The translations under genes were made by a program, and so were the position numbers. Source: Aristolochia californica (lineage: Eukaryota; Streptophyta; Magnoliopsida; Piperales; Aristolochiaceae). Taken from it: a stretch of DNA of 64,000 nt. This document shows positions 49,809 through 61,949 of this stretch, one piece after another; the stretch's first letter is position 1, and each line of letters starts with the position of its first letter. A model generated the notes under the pieces. It was given only the letters and a program-made list of their open reading frames with translations. It searched no databases and was not told where the DNA came from. The stretch lies in NCBI GenBank assembly GCA_029961685.1, contig JARWKL010000007.1, positions 14,641,013 to 14,705,012 of the forward strand. The letters are read 5' to 3'.

Positions 49809-51832
49809 GATGAAGGGGGAGCGAAAACTCAAAGTTCTGATTTAAGAAAAAAGTGTACATCTAAAATGGAAATGCACAATGCACAAATGTAGAGAGAGAT
49901 ATTTCCAAAGAGTGTTTGTATGTTTTAGGGATCGTAGGCACTTTTTTCGTTTTTATATCTAAGGTTTCGCAATCGTCGGGAAACGGGGGAGGCGGGCGAT
50001 TTTTAACTAAGTGTTGACTTCAAATTCATAAGTCTTTTCTTACAAAAATATAGCCTGTTACGCATGAAAAATCACTTTACAATCATCTATGATTGTTACC
50101 TCAACGTTTTGAATATGGGCAAAATAATGGCTTGTTTGACTCGGGCAAATATCCCACCGCACGTTCACCTGAGAATTTAATGAACGTTTGTTATTCTCTT
50201 TAAAAGCTTCGGATCCATAGGTCATTTGAATCTTTAACATGTTTCTAGCATGCATATCCATTTTTAAAACATGTGTAGAAAAAATCTACTTCAGGTAAAA
50301 TTCCAAGATATTTGTTTTGGACTAGTGGAATTTCCCAAACTTGGATAACAAAACTTTTGTGTTCATTTGTGGTGTGTGAATAAATTTTCTTCATTTACTT
50401 TTTTTATTTTTTAAACTTTTTTCGTACATCTACTATGAAATTTTCATTTTGCAGTGATCTATTTGCATTTTTTGTTTACGAGATGAAGGGACTGCGAAAA
50501 ACCCGAAGTTTTGATTTAACAAAAATGTGTACATCTAAGACGGAAATGCACAATGCACATATGTAGAGAGAGATAATTCCAAAGATTGTCTAGAATTTTT
50601 ACGCATTGTAAGCACCTTTTTGTTTTTATATCTCAGGTTTTGCAATCGTTGGGGAAAATGGGTTGCGGAGGATTTTTAAATGAGTGTTGAATTGTAATCC
50701 ATAAGTCATTTTTTAAAAAAATATAGCCCGTTACGCATGATAAATCACATTACAATCATCTATCATTAATTATGCCAGCTTTTCGCAAATGGGCAAAATA
50801 ATGGCATGTTTGACTCGGGTAAATATCCCACTGCAAGTTCACTTGAGAATTTAAAGCGCATTTGTTATTCTCTTTAAAAGCTTTGCATCACTAGCTCATT
50901 TGCGTCTTTAACATGTTTCAAACAAGCATATCCATTTTTAAAACATGTGTGGATGAAATCTCTTTCTTGCAAAATTCCAAGCTATTAGGGTTAAACTAGT
51001 GGAATTTCCCAAAATTGGCTAACAAAACTTTTGTGTTCATTTGTGGTGGGTGACTAAATTTTTTTTATTTATATTTGTTATTGTTTTACATTTTTTCCAT
51101 ACATCAATTATAAAATTTTCATTTTGTTGTAAGCTTTTTGCCTTGTTTGTTTTCGGGATGAAGGGAGAGCGAAAAGGCGAAGTTTTGATTTAAGAAAAGA
51201 GTGTACATCTAAAATGGACAAGCACAATGCACAATTGTAGGGAGAGATTATTCCAAAGAGTGTCTACAATTTTTAGGGATTGTAAGCTCTTTTTAGTTTT
51301 TATATCTTAGGTTTTGCAATCGTCAGGAAAAATTGGTGGCAGAGGATTTTTAACTGAGTGTTGAATTGCAATCCATAAGTCATTTCATGCAGAAATATAG
51401 CCCGTTACGCATGATAAATCACTTTACAATCATCTATGATTGTTTCGATCAAATTTTTGAAAATGGGCAAAATAATGACTTGTTAGACCTGGGTAAATAT
51501 CCCACCGCACGTTCACTTGAGAATTTAATGAGCGTTTGTTATTCTCTTTAAAAGCTTTGGATCCATAGGTCATTTGAATCTTTAACATGTTTCAAGCATG
51601 CATATCCATTTTTAAAACATGTGTAGATAAAATCTCCTTCATGTAAAATTCCAAGCTTAATAGGGTTGGACTAATGGAATTTCCCATACTTGGATAACAA
51701 AACTTTTGTGTTCATTTGTGGTATGTGAATAGATATTTTTTATTTGCATTAGTTATTATTTTAAATATTTTAAACACATCAACTATAAAAATTTTATTTT
51801 GTTGTGATCTTTTTGGCCTTTTTTGTTTACGG
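49809..51832 (+). repeat. Young HOR copy 6
   Basis: Monomers are a 49809-50481, b 50482-51156 and c 51157-51832. It carries GGTTTCGCAATC and CAAATTCATAAG in a and AAAACCCGAAG, AAAGATTG and AATTTAAAGCGC in b, all shared with HOR copy 10. The c half has TCTACAATTTTT and GACCTGGG and no longer matches copy 10. Confidence 0.93.
50130..50146 (+). other. CENP-B-box-like 17-mer in type a (representative)
   Basis: GCTTGTTTGACTCGGGC matches 7 of the 9 fixed positions of the mammalian CENP-B box core NTTCGNNNNANNCGGGN; positions 2 and 4 differ. Most a and c copies carry a similar match; b is poorer. The match is imperfect and may be chance. Confidence 0.25.
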
Positions 51833-53855
51833 GATGAAGGGGGAGCGAAAACTCAAAGTTCTGATTTAAGAAAAAAGTGTACATCTAAAATGGAAATGCA
51901 CAATGCACAAATGTAGAGAGAGATATTTCCAAAGAGTGTTTGTATGTTCTAGGGATCGTAGGCACTTTTTTCGTTTTTATATCTAAGGTTTTGCAATCGT
52001 CGGGAAACGGGGGAGGCGGGTGATTTTTAACTAAATGTTGACTTCAAATCCATAAGTCTTTTCTTACAAAAATATAGCATGTTACGCATGAAAAATCACT
52101 TTACAATCATCTATGATTGTTACCTCAACGTTTTGAATATGGGCAAAATAATGGCTTGTTTGACTCGGGCAAATATCCCACCGCACGTTCACCTGAGAAT
52201 TTAATGAGCGTTTGTTATTCTCTTTAAAAGCTTCGGATCCATAGGTCATTTGAATCTTTAACATGTTTCTAGCATGCATATCCATTTTTAAAACATGTGT
52301 AGAAAAAATCTACTTCAGGTAAAATTCCAAGATATTTGTTTTGGACTAGTGGAATTTACCAAACTTGGATAACAAAACTTTTGTGTTCATTTGTGGTGTG
52401 TGAATAAATTTTCTTCATTTACTTTTTTTATTTTTTAAACTTTTTTCGTACATCTACTATGAAATTTTCATTTTGCAGTGATCTATTTGCATTTTTTGTT
52501 TACGAGATGAAGGGACTGCGAAAAACCCAAAGTTTTGATTTAACAAAAATGTGTACATCTAAGACGGAAATGCACAATGCACATATGTAGAGAGAGATAA
52601 TTCCAAAGATTGTCTAGAATTTTTACGCATTGTAAGCACCTTTTTGTTTTTATATCTCAGGTTTTGCAATCGTTGGGGAAAATGGGTTGCGGAGGATTTT
52701 TAAATGAGTGTTGAATTGTAATCCATAAGTCATTTTTTAAAAAAATATAGCCCGTTACGCATGATAAATCACATTACAATCATCTATCATTAATTATGCC
52801 AGCTTTTCGCAAATGGGCAAAATAATGGCATGTTTGACTCGGGTAAATATCCCACTGCAAGTTCACTTGAGAATTTAATGCGCGTTTGTTATTCTCTTTA
52901 AAAGCTTTGCATCACTAGCTCATTTGCGTCTTTAACATGTTTCAAACAAGCATATCCATTTTTAAAACATGTGTGGATGAAATCTCTTTCTTGCAAAATT
53001 CCAAGCTATTAGGGTTAAACTAGTGGAACTTCCCAAAATTGGCTAACAAAACTTTTATGTTCATTTGTGGTGGGTGACTAAATTTTTTTATTTATATTTT
53101 TTATTGTTTTAAATTTTTTCCATACATCAATTATAAAATTTTCATTTTGTTGTAAGCTTTTTGCCTTGTTTGTTTTCGGGATGAAAGGAGAGCGAAAAGT
53201 CGAAGTTTTGATTTAAGAAAAGAGTGTACATCTAAAATGGACAAGCACAATGCACAATTGTAGGGAGAGATTATTCCAAAGAGTGTCTGCAATTTTTAGG
53301 GATTGTAAGCTCTTTTTAGTTTTTATATCTTAGGTTTTGCAATCGTCAGGAAAAATTGGTGGCAGAGGATTTTTAACTGAGTGTTGAATTGCAATCCATA
53401 AGTCATTTCATGCAGAAATATAGCCCGTTACGCATGATAAATCACTTTACAATCATCTATGATTGTTTCGATCAAATTTTTGAAAATGGGCAAAATAATG
53501 ACTTGTTAGACCTGGGTAAATATCCCACCGCACGTTCACTTGAGAATTTAATGAGCGTTTATTATTCTCTTTAAAAGCTTTGGATCCATAGGTCATTTGA
53601 ATCTTTAACATGTTTCAAGCATGCATATCCATTTTTAAAACATGTGTAGATAAAATCTCCTTCATGTAAAATTCCAAGCTTAATAGGGTTGGACTAATGG
53701 AATTTCCCATACTTGGATAACAAAACTTTTGTGTTCATTTGTGGTATGTGAATAGATATTTTTTAGTTGCATTAGTTATTATTTTAAATATTTTAAACAC
53801 ATCAACTATAAAAATTTTATTTTGTTGTGATCTTTTTGGCCTTTTTTGTTTACGG
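51833..53855 (+). repeat. Young HOR copy 7
   Basis: Monomers are a 51833-52505, b 52506-53179 and c 53180-53855. The a half (ATGTTCTAGGGATCG, GGCGGGTGATTT, ATAGCATG, GAATTTACC) matches copy 12. The b start (AAAACCC, AAAGATTG) matches copy 6. From between about 52800 and 52880 onward it matches copy 3. It is a mosaic of three haplotypes. Confidence 0.92.
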
Positions 53856-55878
53856 GATGAAGGGGGAGCGAAAATTCAAAGTTCTGATTTAAGAAAAAAG
53901 TGTACATCTAAAATGGAAATGCACAATGCACAAATGTAGAGAGAGATATTTCCAAAGAGTGTTTGTATGTTTTAGGGATCGTAGGCACTTTTTTGGTTTT
54001 TATATCTAAGGTTTTGCAATCGTCGGGAAACGGGGGAGGCGGGCGATTTTTAACTAAGTGTTGACTTCAAATCCATAAGTCTTTTCTTACAAAAATATAG
54101 CCTGTTACGCATGAAAAATCACTTTACAATCATCTATGATTGTTACCTCAACGTTTTGAATATGGGCAAAACAATGGCTTGTTTGACTCGGGCAAATATC
54201 CCACCGCACGTTCACCTGAGAATTTAATGAGCGTTTGTTATTCTCTTTAAAAGCTTCGGATCCATAGGTCATTTGAATCTTTAACATGTTTCTGGCATGC
54301 ATATCCATTTTTAAAAAGTGTAGAAAAAATCTACTTCAAGTAAAATTCCAAGATATTTGTTTTGTACTAGTGGAATTTCCCAAACTTGGATAACAAAACT
54401 TTTGTGTTCATTTGTGGTGTGTGAATAAATTTTCTTCATTTACTTTTTTTATTGTTTTAAACTTTTTTCGTACATCTACTATGAAATTTTCATTTTGCAG
54501 TGATCTATTTGCATTTTTTGTTTACGAGATGAAGGGACTGCGAAAAACTCGAAGTTTTGATTTAACAAAAATGTGTACATCTAAGACGGAAATGCACAAT
54601 GCACATATGTAGAGAGAGATAATTCGAAAGAGTGTCTAGAATTTTTACGCACTGTAAGCACCTTTTTGTTTTTATATCTCAGGTTTTGCAATCGTTGGGG
54701 AAAATGGGTTGCGGAGGATTTTTAAATGAGTGTTGAATTGTAATCCATAAGTCATTTTTAAAAAAAATATAGCCCGTTACGCATGATAAATCACATTACA
54801 ATCATCTATCATTAATTATGTCAGCTTTTCGCAAATGGGCAAAATAATGGCATGTTTGACTCGGGTAAATATCCCACTGCAAGTTCACTTGAGAATTTAA
54901 TGCGCGTTTGTTATTCTCTTTAAAAGCTTTGCATCACTAGCTCATTTGCGTCTTTAACATGTTTCAAACAAGCATATCCATTTTTAAAACATGTGTGGAT
55001 GAAATCTCTTTCTTGCAAAATTGCAAGCTATTAGGGTTAAACTAGTGGAATTTCCCAAAATTGGCTAACAAAACTTTTGTGTTCATTTGTGGTGGGTGAC
55101 TAAATTTTTTTTATTTATATTTGTTATTGTTTTACATTTTTTCCATACATCAATTATAAAATTTTCATTTTGTTGTAAGCTTTTTGCCTTGTTTGTTTTC
55201 GGGATGAAGGGAGAGCGAAAAGTCGAAGTTTTGATTTAAGAAAAGAGTGTACATCTAAAATGGACAAGCACAATGCACAATTGTAGGGAGAGATTATTCC
55301 AAAGAGTGTTTGCAATTTTTAGGGATTGTAAGCTCTTTTTAGTTTTTATATCTTAGGTTTTGCAATCGTCAGGAAAAATTGGTGGCAGAGGATTTTTAAC
55401 TGAGTGTTGAATTGCAATCCATAAGTCATTTCATGCAGGAATATAGCCCGTTACGCATGATAATTCACTTTACAATCATCTATGATTGTTTTGATCAAAT
55501 TTTTGAAAATGGGCAAAATAATGACTTGTTAGACCCGGGTAAATATCCCACCGCACGTTCACTTGAGAATTTAATGAGCGTTTGTTATTCTCTTTAAAAG
55601 CTTTGGATCCATAGGTCATTTGAATCTTTAACATGTTTCAAGCATGCATATCAATTTTTAAAACATGTGTAGATAAAATCTCCTACATGTAAAATTCCAA
55701 GCTTAATAGGGTTGGTCAAATGGAATTTCCCATACTTGGATAACAAAACTTTTGTGTTCAATTGTGGTGTGTGAATAGATATTTTTTATTTACATTAGTT
55801 ATTATTTTAAATATTTTAAACACATCAACTATAAAATTTTTATTTTGTTGTGATCTTTTTGGCCTTTTTTGTTTACGG
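53856..55878 (+). repeat. Young HOR copy 8
   Basis: Monomers are a 53856-54527, b 54528-55202 and c 55203-55878. It repeats copy 4 at +8,094 bp, including AAAAAGTGTAG, AATTGCAAGC and GCAGGAATATAG. Confidence 0.93.
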
Positions 55879-57902
55879 GATGAAGGGGGAGCGAAAACTC
55901 AAAGTTCTGATTTAAGAAAAAAGTGTACATCTAAAATGGAAATGCACAATGCACAAATGTAGAGAGAGATATTTCCAAAGAGTGTTTGTATGTTTTAGGG
56001 ATCGTAGGCACTTTTTTCGTTTTTATATCTAAGGTTTTGCAATCGTCGGGAAACGGGGGAGGCGGGCGATTTTTAACTAAGTGTTGACTTCAAATCCATA
56101 AGTTTTTTCTTACAAAAATATAGCCTGTTACGCATGAAAAATCACTTTACAATCATCTATGATTGTTACCTCAACATTTTTAATATGGGCAAAATAATGG
56201 CTTGTTTGAGTCGGGCAAATATCCCACCGCACGTTCACCTGAGAATTTGATGAGCGTTTGTTATTCTCTTTAAAAGCTTCGGATCCATAGGTCATTTGAA
56301 TCTTTAACATGTTTCTAGCATGCATATCCATTTTCAAAACGTGTTGAAAAAATCTACTTCAGGTAAAATTCCAAGATATTTGTTTTGGACTAGTGGAATT
56401 TCCCAAACTTGGATAACAAAACTTTTGTGTTCATTTGTGGTGTGTGAATAAATTTTCTTCATTTACTTTTTTTATTGTTTTAAACTTTTTTCGTACATCT
56501 ACTATGAAATTTTCATTTTGCAGTGATCTATTTGCATTTTTTGTTTACGAGATGAAGGGACTGCGAAAAACTCGAAGTTTTGATTTAACAAAAATGTGTA
56601 CATCTAAGACGGAAATGCACAATGCACATATGTAGAGAGAGATAATTCCAAAGAGTGTCTAGAATTTTTACGCATTGTAAGCACCTTTTTGTTTTTATAT
56701 CTCAGGTTTTGCAATCGTTGGGGAAAATGGGTTGCGGAGGATTTTTAAATGAGTGTTGAATTGTAATCCATAAGTCATTTTTTAAAAAAAATATAGCCCG
56801 TTACGCATGATAGATCACATTACAATCATCTATCATTAATTATGTCAGCTTTTCGCAAATGGGCAAAATAATGGAATGTTTGACTCGGGTAAATATCCCA
56901 CTGCAAGTTCACTTGAGAATTTAATGCGCGTTTGTTATTCTCTTTAAAAGCTTTGCATCACTAGCTCATTTGCGTCTTTAACATGTTTCAAACAAGCATA
57001 TCCATTTTTAAAACATGTGTGGATGAAATCTCTTTCTTGCAAAATTCCATGCTATTAGGGTTAAACTAGTGGAATTTCCCAAAATTGGCTAACAAAACTT
57101 TTGTGTTCATTTGTGGTGGGTGACTAAATTTTTTTTATTTATATTTGTTATTGTTTTACATTTTTTCCATACATCAATTATAAAATTTTCATTTTGTTGT
57201 AAGCTTTTTGCCTTGTTTGTTTTCGGGATGAAGGGAGAGCGAAAAGGCGAAGTTTTGATTTAAGAAAAGAGTGTACATCTAAAATGGACAAGCACAATGC
57301 ACAATTGTAGGGAGAGATTATTCCAAAGAGTGTCTGCAATTTTTAGGGATTGTAAGCTCTTTTTAGTTTTTATATCTTAGGTTTTGCAATCGTCAGGAAA
57401 AATTGGTGGCAGAGGATTTTTAACTGAGTGTTGAATTGCAATCCATAAGTCATTTCGTGCAGAAATATAGCCCGTTACGCATGATAATTCACTTTACAAT
57501 CATCTATGATTGTTTCGATCAAATTTTTGAAAATGGGCAAAATAATGACTTGTTAGACCCGGGTAAATATCCCACCGCACGTTCACTTGAGAATTTAATG
57601 AGCGTTTGTTATTCTCTTTAAAAGCTTTGGATCCATAGGTCATTTGAATCTTTAACATGTTTCAAGCATGCATATCCATTTTTAAAACATGTGTAGATAA
57701 AATCTCCTACATGTAAAATTCCAAGCTTAATAGGGTTGGTCTAATGGAATTTCCCATACTTGGATAACGAAACTTTTGTGTTCATTTGTGGTGTGTGAAT
57801 AGATATTTTTTATTTACATTAGTTATTATTTTAAATATTTTAAACACATCAACTATAAAATTTTTATTTTGTTGTGATCTTTTTGGCCTTTTTTGTTTAC
57901 GG
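55879..57902 (+). repeat. Young HOR copy 9
   Basis: Monomers are a 55879-56550, b 56551-57226 and c 57227-57902. It repeats copy 5 at +8,094 bp, including TTGAGTCGGG, TTTTCAAAACGTG and GATAGATCAC. One visible difference is CATTTCGTGCAG instead of CATTTCATGCAG in c. Confidence 0.93.
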
Positions 57903-59926
57903 GATGAAGGGGGAGCGAAAACTCAAAGTTCTGATTTAAGAAAAAAGTGTACATCTAAAATGGAAATGCACAATGCACAAATGTAGAGAGAGATATTTCC
58001 AAAGAGTGTTTGTATGTTTTAGGGATCGTAGGCACTTTTTTCGTTTTTATATCTAAGGTTTCGCAATCGTCGGGAAACGGGGGAGGCAGGCGATTTTTAA
58101 CTAAGTGTTGACTTCAAATTCATAAGTCTTTTCTTACAAAAATATAGCCTGTTACGCATGAAAAATCACTTTACAATCATCTATGATTGTTACCTCAACG
58201 TTTTGAATATGGGCAAAATAATGGCTTATTTGACTCGGGCAAATATCCCACCGCACGTTCACCTGAGAATTTAATGAGCGTTTGTTATTCTCTTTAAAAG
58301 CTTCGGATCCATAGGTCATTTGAATCTTTAACATGTTTCTAGCATGCATATCCATTTTTAAAACATGTGTAGAAAAAATCTACTTCAGGTAAAATTCCAA
58401 GATATTTGTTTTGGACTAGTGGAATTTCCCAAACTTGGATAACAAAACTTTTGTGTTCATTTGTGGTGTGTGAATAAATTTTCTTCATTTACTTTTTTTA
58501 TTTTTTAAACTTTTTTCGTACATCTACTATGAAATTTTCATTTTGCAGTGATCTATTTGCATTTTTTGTTTACGAGATGAAGGGACTGCGAAAAACCCGA
58601 AGTTTTGATTTAACAAAAATGTGTACATCTAAGACGGAAATGCACAATGCACATATGTAGAGAGAGATAATTCCAAAGATTGTCTAGAATTTTTACGCAT
58701 TGTAAGCACCTTTTTGTTTTTATATCTCAGGTTTTGCAATCGTTGGGGAAAATGGGTTGCGGAGGATTTTTAAATGAGTGTTGAATTGTAATCCATAAGT
58801 CATTTTTTAAAAAAATATAGCCCGTTACGCATGATAAATCACATTACAATCATCTATCATTAATTATGCCAGCTTTTCGCAAATGGGCAAAATAATGGCA
58901 TGTTTGACTCGGGTAAATATCCCACTGCAAGTTCACTTGAGAATTTAAAGCGCGTTTGTTATTCTCTTTAAAAGCTTTGCATCACTAGCTCATTTGCGTC
59001 TTTAACATGTTTCAAACAAGCATATCCATTTTTAAAACATGTGTGGATGAAATCTCTTTCTTGCAAAATTCCAAGCTATTAGGGTTAAACTAGTGGAATT
59101 TCCCAAAATTGGCTAACAAAACTTTTGTGTTCATTTGTGGTGGGTGACTAAATTTTTTTTATTTATATTTGTTATTGTTTTACATTTTTTCCATACATCA
59201 ATTATAAAATTTTCATTTTGTTGTAAGCTTTTTGCCTTGTTTGTTTTCGGGATGAAGGGAGAGCGAAAAGGCGAAGTTTTGATTTAAGAAAAGAGTGTAC
59301 ATCTAAAATGGACAAGCACAATGCACAATTGTAGGGAGAGATTATTCCAAAGAGTGTCTGCAATTTTTAGGGATTGTAAGCTCTTTTTAGTTTTTATATC
59401 TTAGGTTTTGCAATCGTCAGGAAAAATTGGTGGCAGAGGATTTTTAACTGAGTGTTGAATTGCAATCCATAAGTCATTTCATGCAGAAATATAGCCCGTT
59501 ACGCATGATAAATCACTTTACAATCATCTATGATTGTTTCGATCAAATTTTTGAAATTGGGCAAAATAATGACTTGTTAGACCCGGGTAAATATCCCACC
59601 GCACGTTCACTTGAGAATTTAATGAGCGTTTTTTATTCTCTTTAAAAGCTTTGGATCCATAGGTCATTTGAATATTTAACATGTTTCAAGCATGCATATC
59701 CATTTTTAAAACATCTGTAGATAAAATCTCCTTCATGTAAAATTCCAAGCTTAATAGGGTTGGACTAATGGAATTTCCCATACTTGGATAACAAAACTTT
59801 TGTGTTCATTTGTGGTTTGTGAATAGATATTTTTTATTTACATTAGTTATTATTTTAAATATTTTAAACACATCAACTATAAAATTTTTATTTTGTTGTG
59901 ATCTTTTTGGCCTTTTTTGTTTACGG
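57903..59926 (+). repeat. Young HOR copy 10
   Basis: Monomers are a 57903-58575, b 58576-59250 and c 59251-59926. The a and b monomers repeat copy 6 at +8,094 bp. The c monomer departs from copy 6 (TCTGCAATTTTT, GAAATTGGGC, GACCCGGG, TTTGAATATTTAAC) and instead resembles copy 12's c. Confidence 0.93.
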
Positions 59927-61949
59927 GATGAAGGGGGAGCGAAAACTCAAAGTTCTGATTTAAGAAAAAAGTGTACATCTAAAATGGAAATGCACAATGC
60001 ACAAATGTAGAGAGAGATATTTCCAAGGAGTGTTTGTATGTTTTAGGGATCGTAGGCACTTTTTTCGTTTTTATATCTAAGGTTTTGCAATCGTGGGGAA
60101 ACGGGGGAGGCGGGCGATTTTTAACTAAGTGTTGACTTCAAATCCATAAGTCTTTTCTTACAATAATCTAGCCTGTTACGCATGAAAAATCACTTTACAA
60201 TCATCTATGATTGTTACCTCAACGTTTTGAATATGGGCAAAATAATGGCTTGTTTGACTCGGGCAAATATCCCGCCGCACGTTTACCTGAGAATTTAATG
60301 AGCGTTTGTTATTCTCTTTAAAAGCTTCGGATCCATAGGTCATTTGAATCTTTAACATGTTTCGAGCATGCATATCCATTTTTAAAACATGTGTAGAAAA
60401 AATCTCCTTCAGTTAAAATTCCAAGATATTTGTTTTGGACTAGTGGAATTTCCCAAACTTGGATAGCAAAATTTTGTGTTCATTTGTGGTGTGTGAATAA
60501 ATTTTCTTCATTTACTTTTTTTATTGTTTTAAACTTTTTTTGTACATCTACTATGAAATTTTCATTTTGCAGTGATCTATTTGCCTTTTTTGTTTACGAG
60601 ATGAAGGGACTGCGAAAAACTCGAAGTTTTGATTTAACAAAAATGTGTACATCTAAGACGGAAATGCACAATGAACATATGTAGAGAGAGATAATTCCAA
60701 AGAGTGTCTAGAATTTTTACGCATTGTTAGCACCTTTTTGTTTTTATATCTCAGGTTTTGCAATCGTTGGGGAAAATGGGTTGCGGAGGATTTTTAAATG
60801 AGTGTTGAATTGCAATCCATAAGTCATTTCTTAAAAAAATATAGCCCGTTACGCATGATAAATCACATTACAATCATCTATCATTAATTATGTCAGCTTT
60901 TCGCAAATGGGCAAAATAATGGCATGTTTGACTCGGGTAAATATCCCACTGCAAGTTCACTTGAGAATTTAATGCGCGTTTGTTATTCTCTTTAAAAGCT
61001 TTGCATCACTAGCTCATTTGCGTCTTTAACATGTTTCAAACAAGCATATCCATTTTTAAAACATGTGTGGATGAAATCTCTTTCTTGCAAAATTCCAAGC
61101 TATTAGGGTTAAACTAGTGGAATTTCCCAAAATTGGCTAACAAAACTTTTGTGTTCATTTGTGGTGGGTGACTAAATTTTTTTATTTATATTTTTTATTG
61201 TTTTAAATTTTTTCCATACATCAATTATAAAATTTTCATTTTGTTGTAAGCTTTTTGCCTTGTTTGTTTTCGGGATGAAAGGAGAGCGAAAAGTCGAAGT
61301 TTTGATTTAAGAAAAGAGTGTACATCTAAAATGGACAAGCACAATGCACAATTGTAGGGAGAGATTATTCCAAAGAGTGTCTGCAATTTTTAGGGATTGT
61401 AAGCTCTTTTTAGTTTTTATATCTTAGGTTTTGCAATCGTCAAGAAAAATTGGTGGCAGAGGATTTTTAACTGAGTGTTGAATTGCAATCCATAAGTCAT
61501 TTCATGCAGAAATATAGCCCGTTACGCATGATAAATCACTTTACAATCATCTATGATTGTTTCGATCAAATTTTTGAAAATGGGCAAAATAATGACTTGT
61601 TAGACCTGGGTAAATATCCCACCGCACGTTCACTTGAGAATTTAATGAGCGTTTGTTATTCTCTTTAAAAGCTTTGGATCCATAGGTCATTTGAATCTTT
61701 AACATGTTTCAAGCATGCATATCCATTTTTAAAACATGTGTAGATAAAATCTCCTTCATGTAAAATTCCAAGCTTAATAGGGTTGGACTAATGGAATTTC
61801 CCATACTTGGATAACAAAACTTTTGTGTTCATTTGTGGTATGTGAATAGATATTTTTTATTTGCATTAGTTATTATTTTAAATATTTTAAACACATCAAC
61901 TATAAAAATTTTATTTTGTTGTGATCTTTTTGGCCTTTTTTGTTTACGG
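59927..61949 (+). repeat. Young HOR copy 11
   Basis: Monomers are a 59927-60599, b 60600-61273 and c 61274-61949. Private variants are CCAAGGAGTG, CAATCGTGGGG and AATAATCTAGCC in a. The c monomer starts GATGAAAGGAG like copies 3 and 7, and its later part shares GACCTGGG and GTATGTGAATAG with copy 6's c. Confidence 0.92.

Larger units (their letters stand above)
44750..51270 (+). repeat. Four-HOR duplication, left copy
   Basis: From about 44.75 kb (inside HOR copy 3 b) to about 51.27 kb (inside HOR copy 6 c) the rare variants recur in the same order 8,094 bp to the right. Anchor spacing is exactly 8,094 at 45762/53856, 46434/54528, 47109/55203, 47785/55879, 49809/57903, 50482/58576 and 51157/59251, so no net insertion or deletion separates the copies. 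Edges are approximate, set by the nearest differing variants. Confidence 0.88.
52844..59364 (+). repeat. Four-HOR duplication, right copy
   Basis: This is the partner of the block at about 44.75-51.27 kb. The left edge lies between a copy 6-like GCCAGC at about 52799 and the copy 3-like TTTAATGCGCG at about 52880. The right edge lies after AAAAGGCGAAG and before TCTGCAATTTTT at about 59360. A few substitutions separate the copies, so the event is recent but not brand new. Confidence 0.86.
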
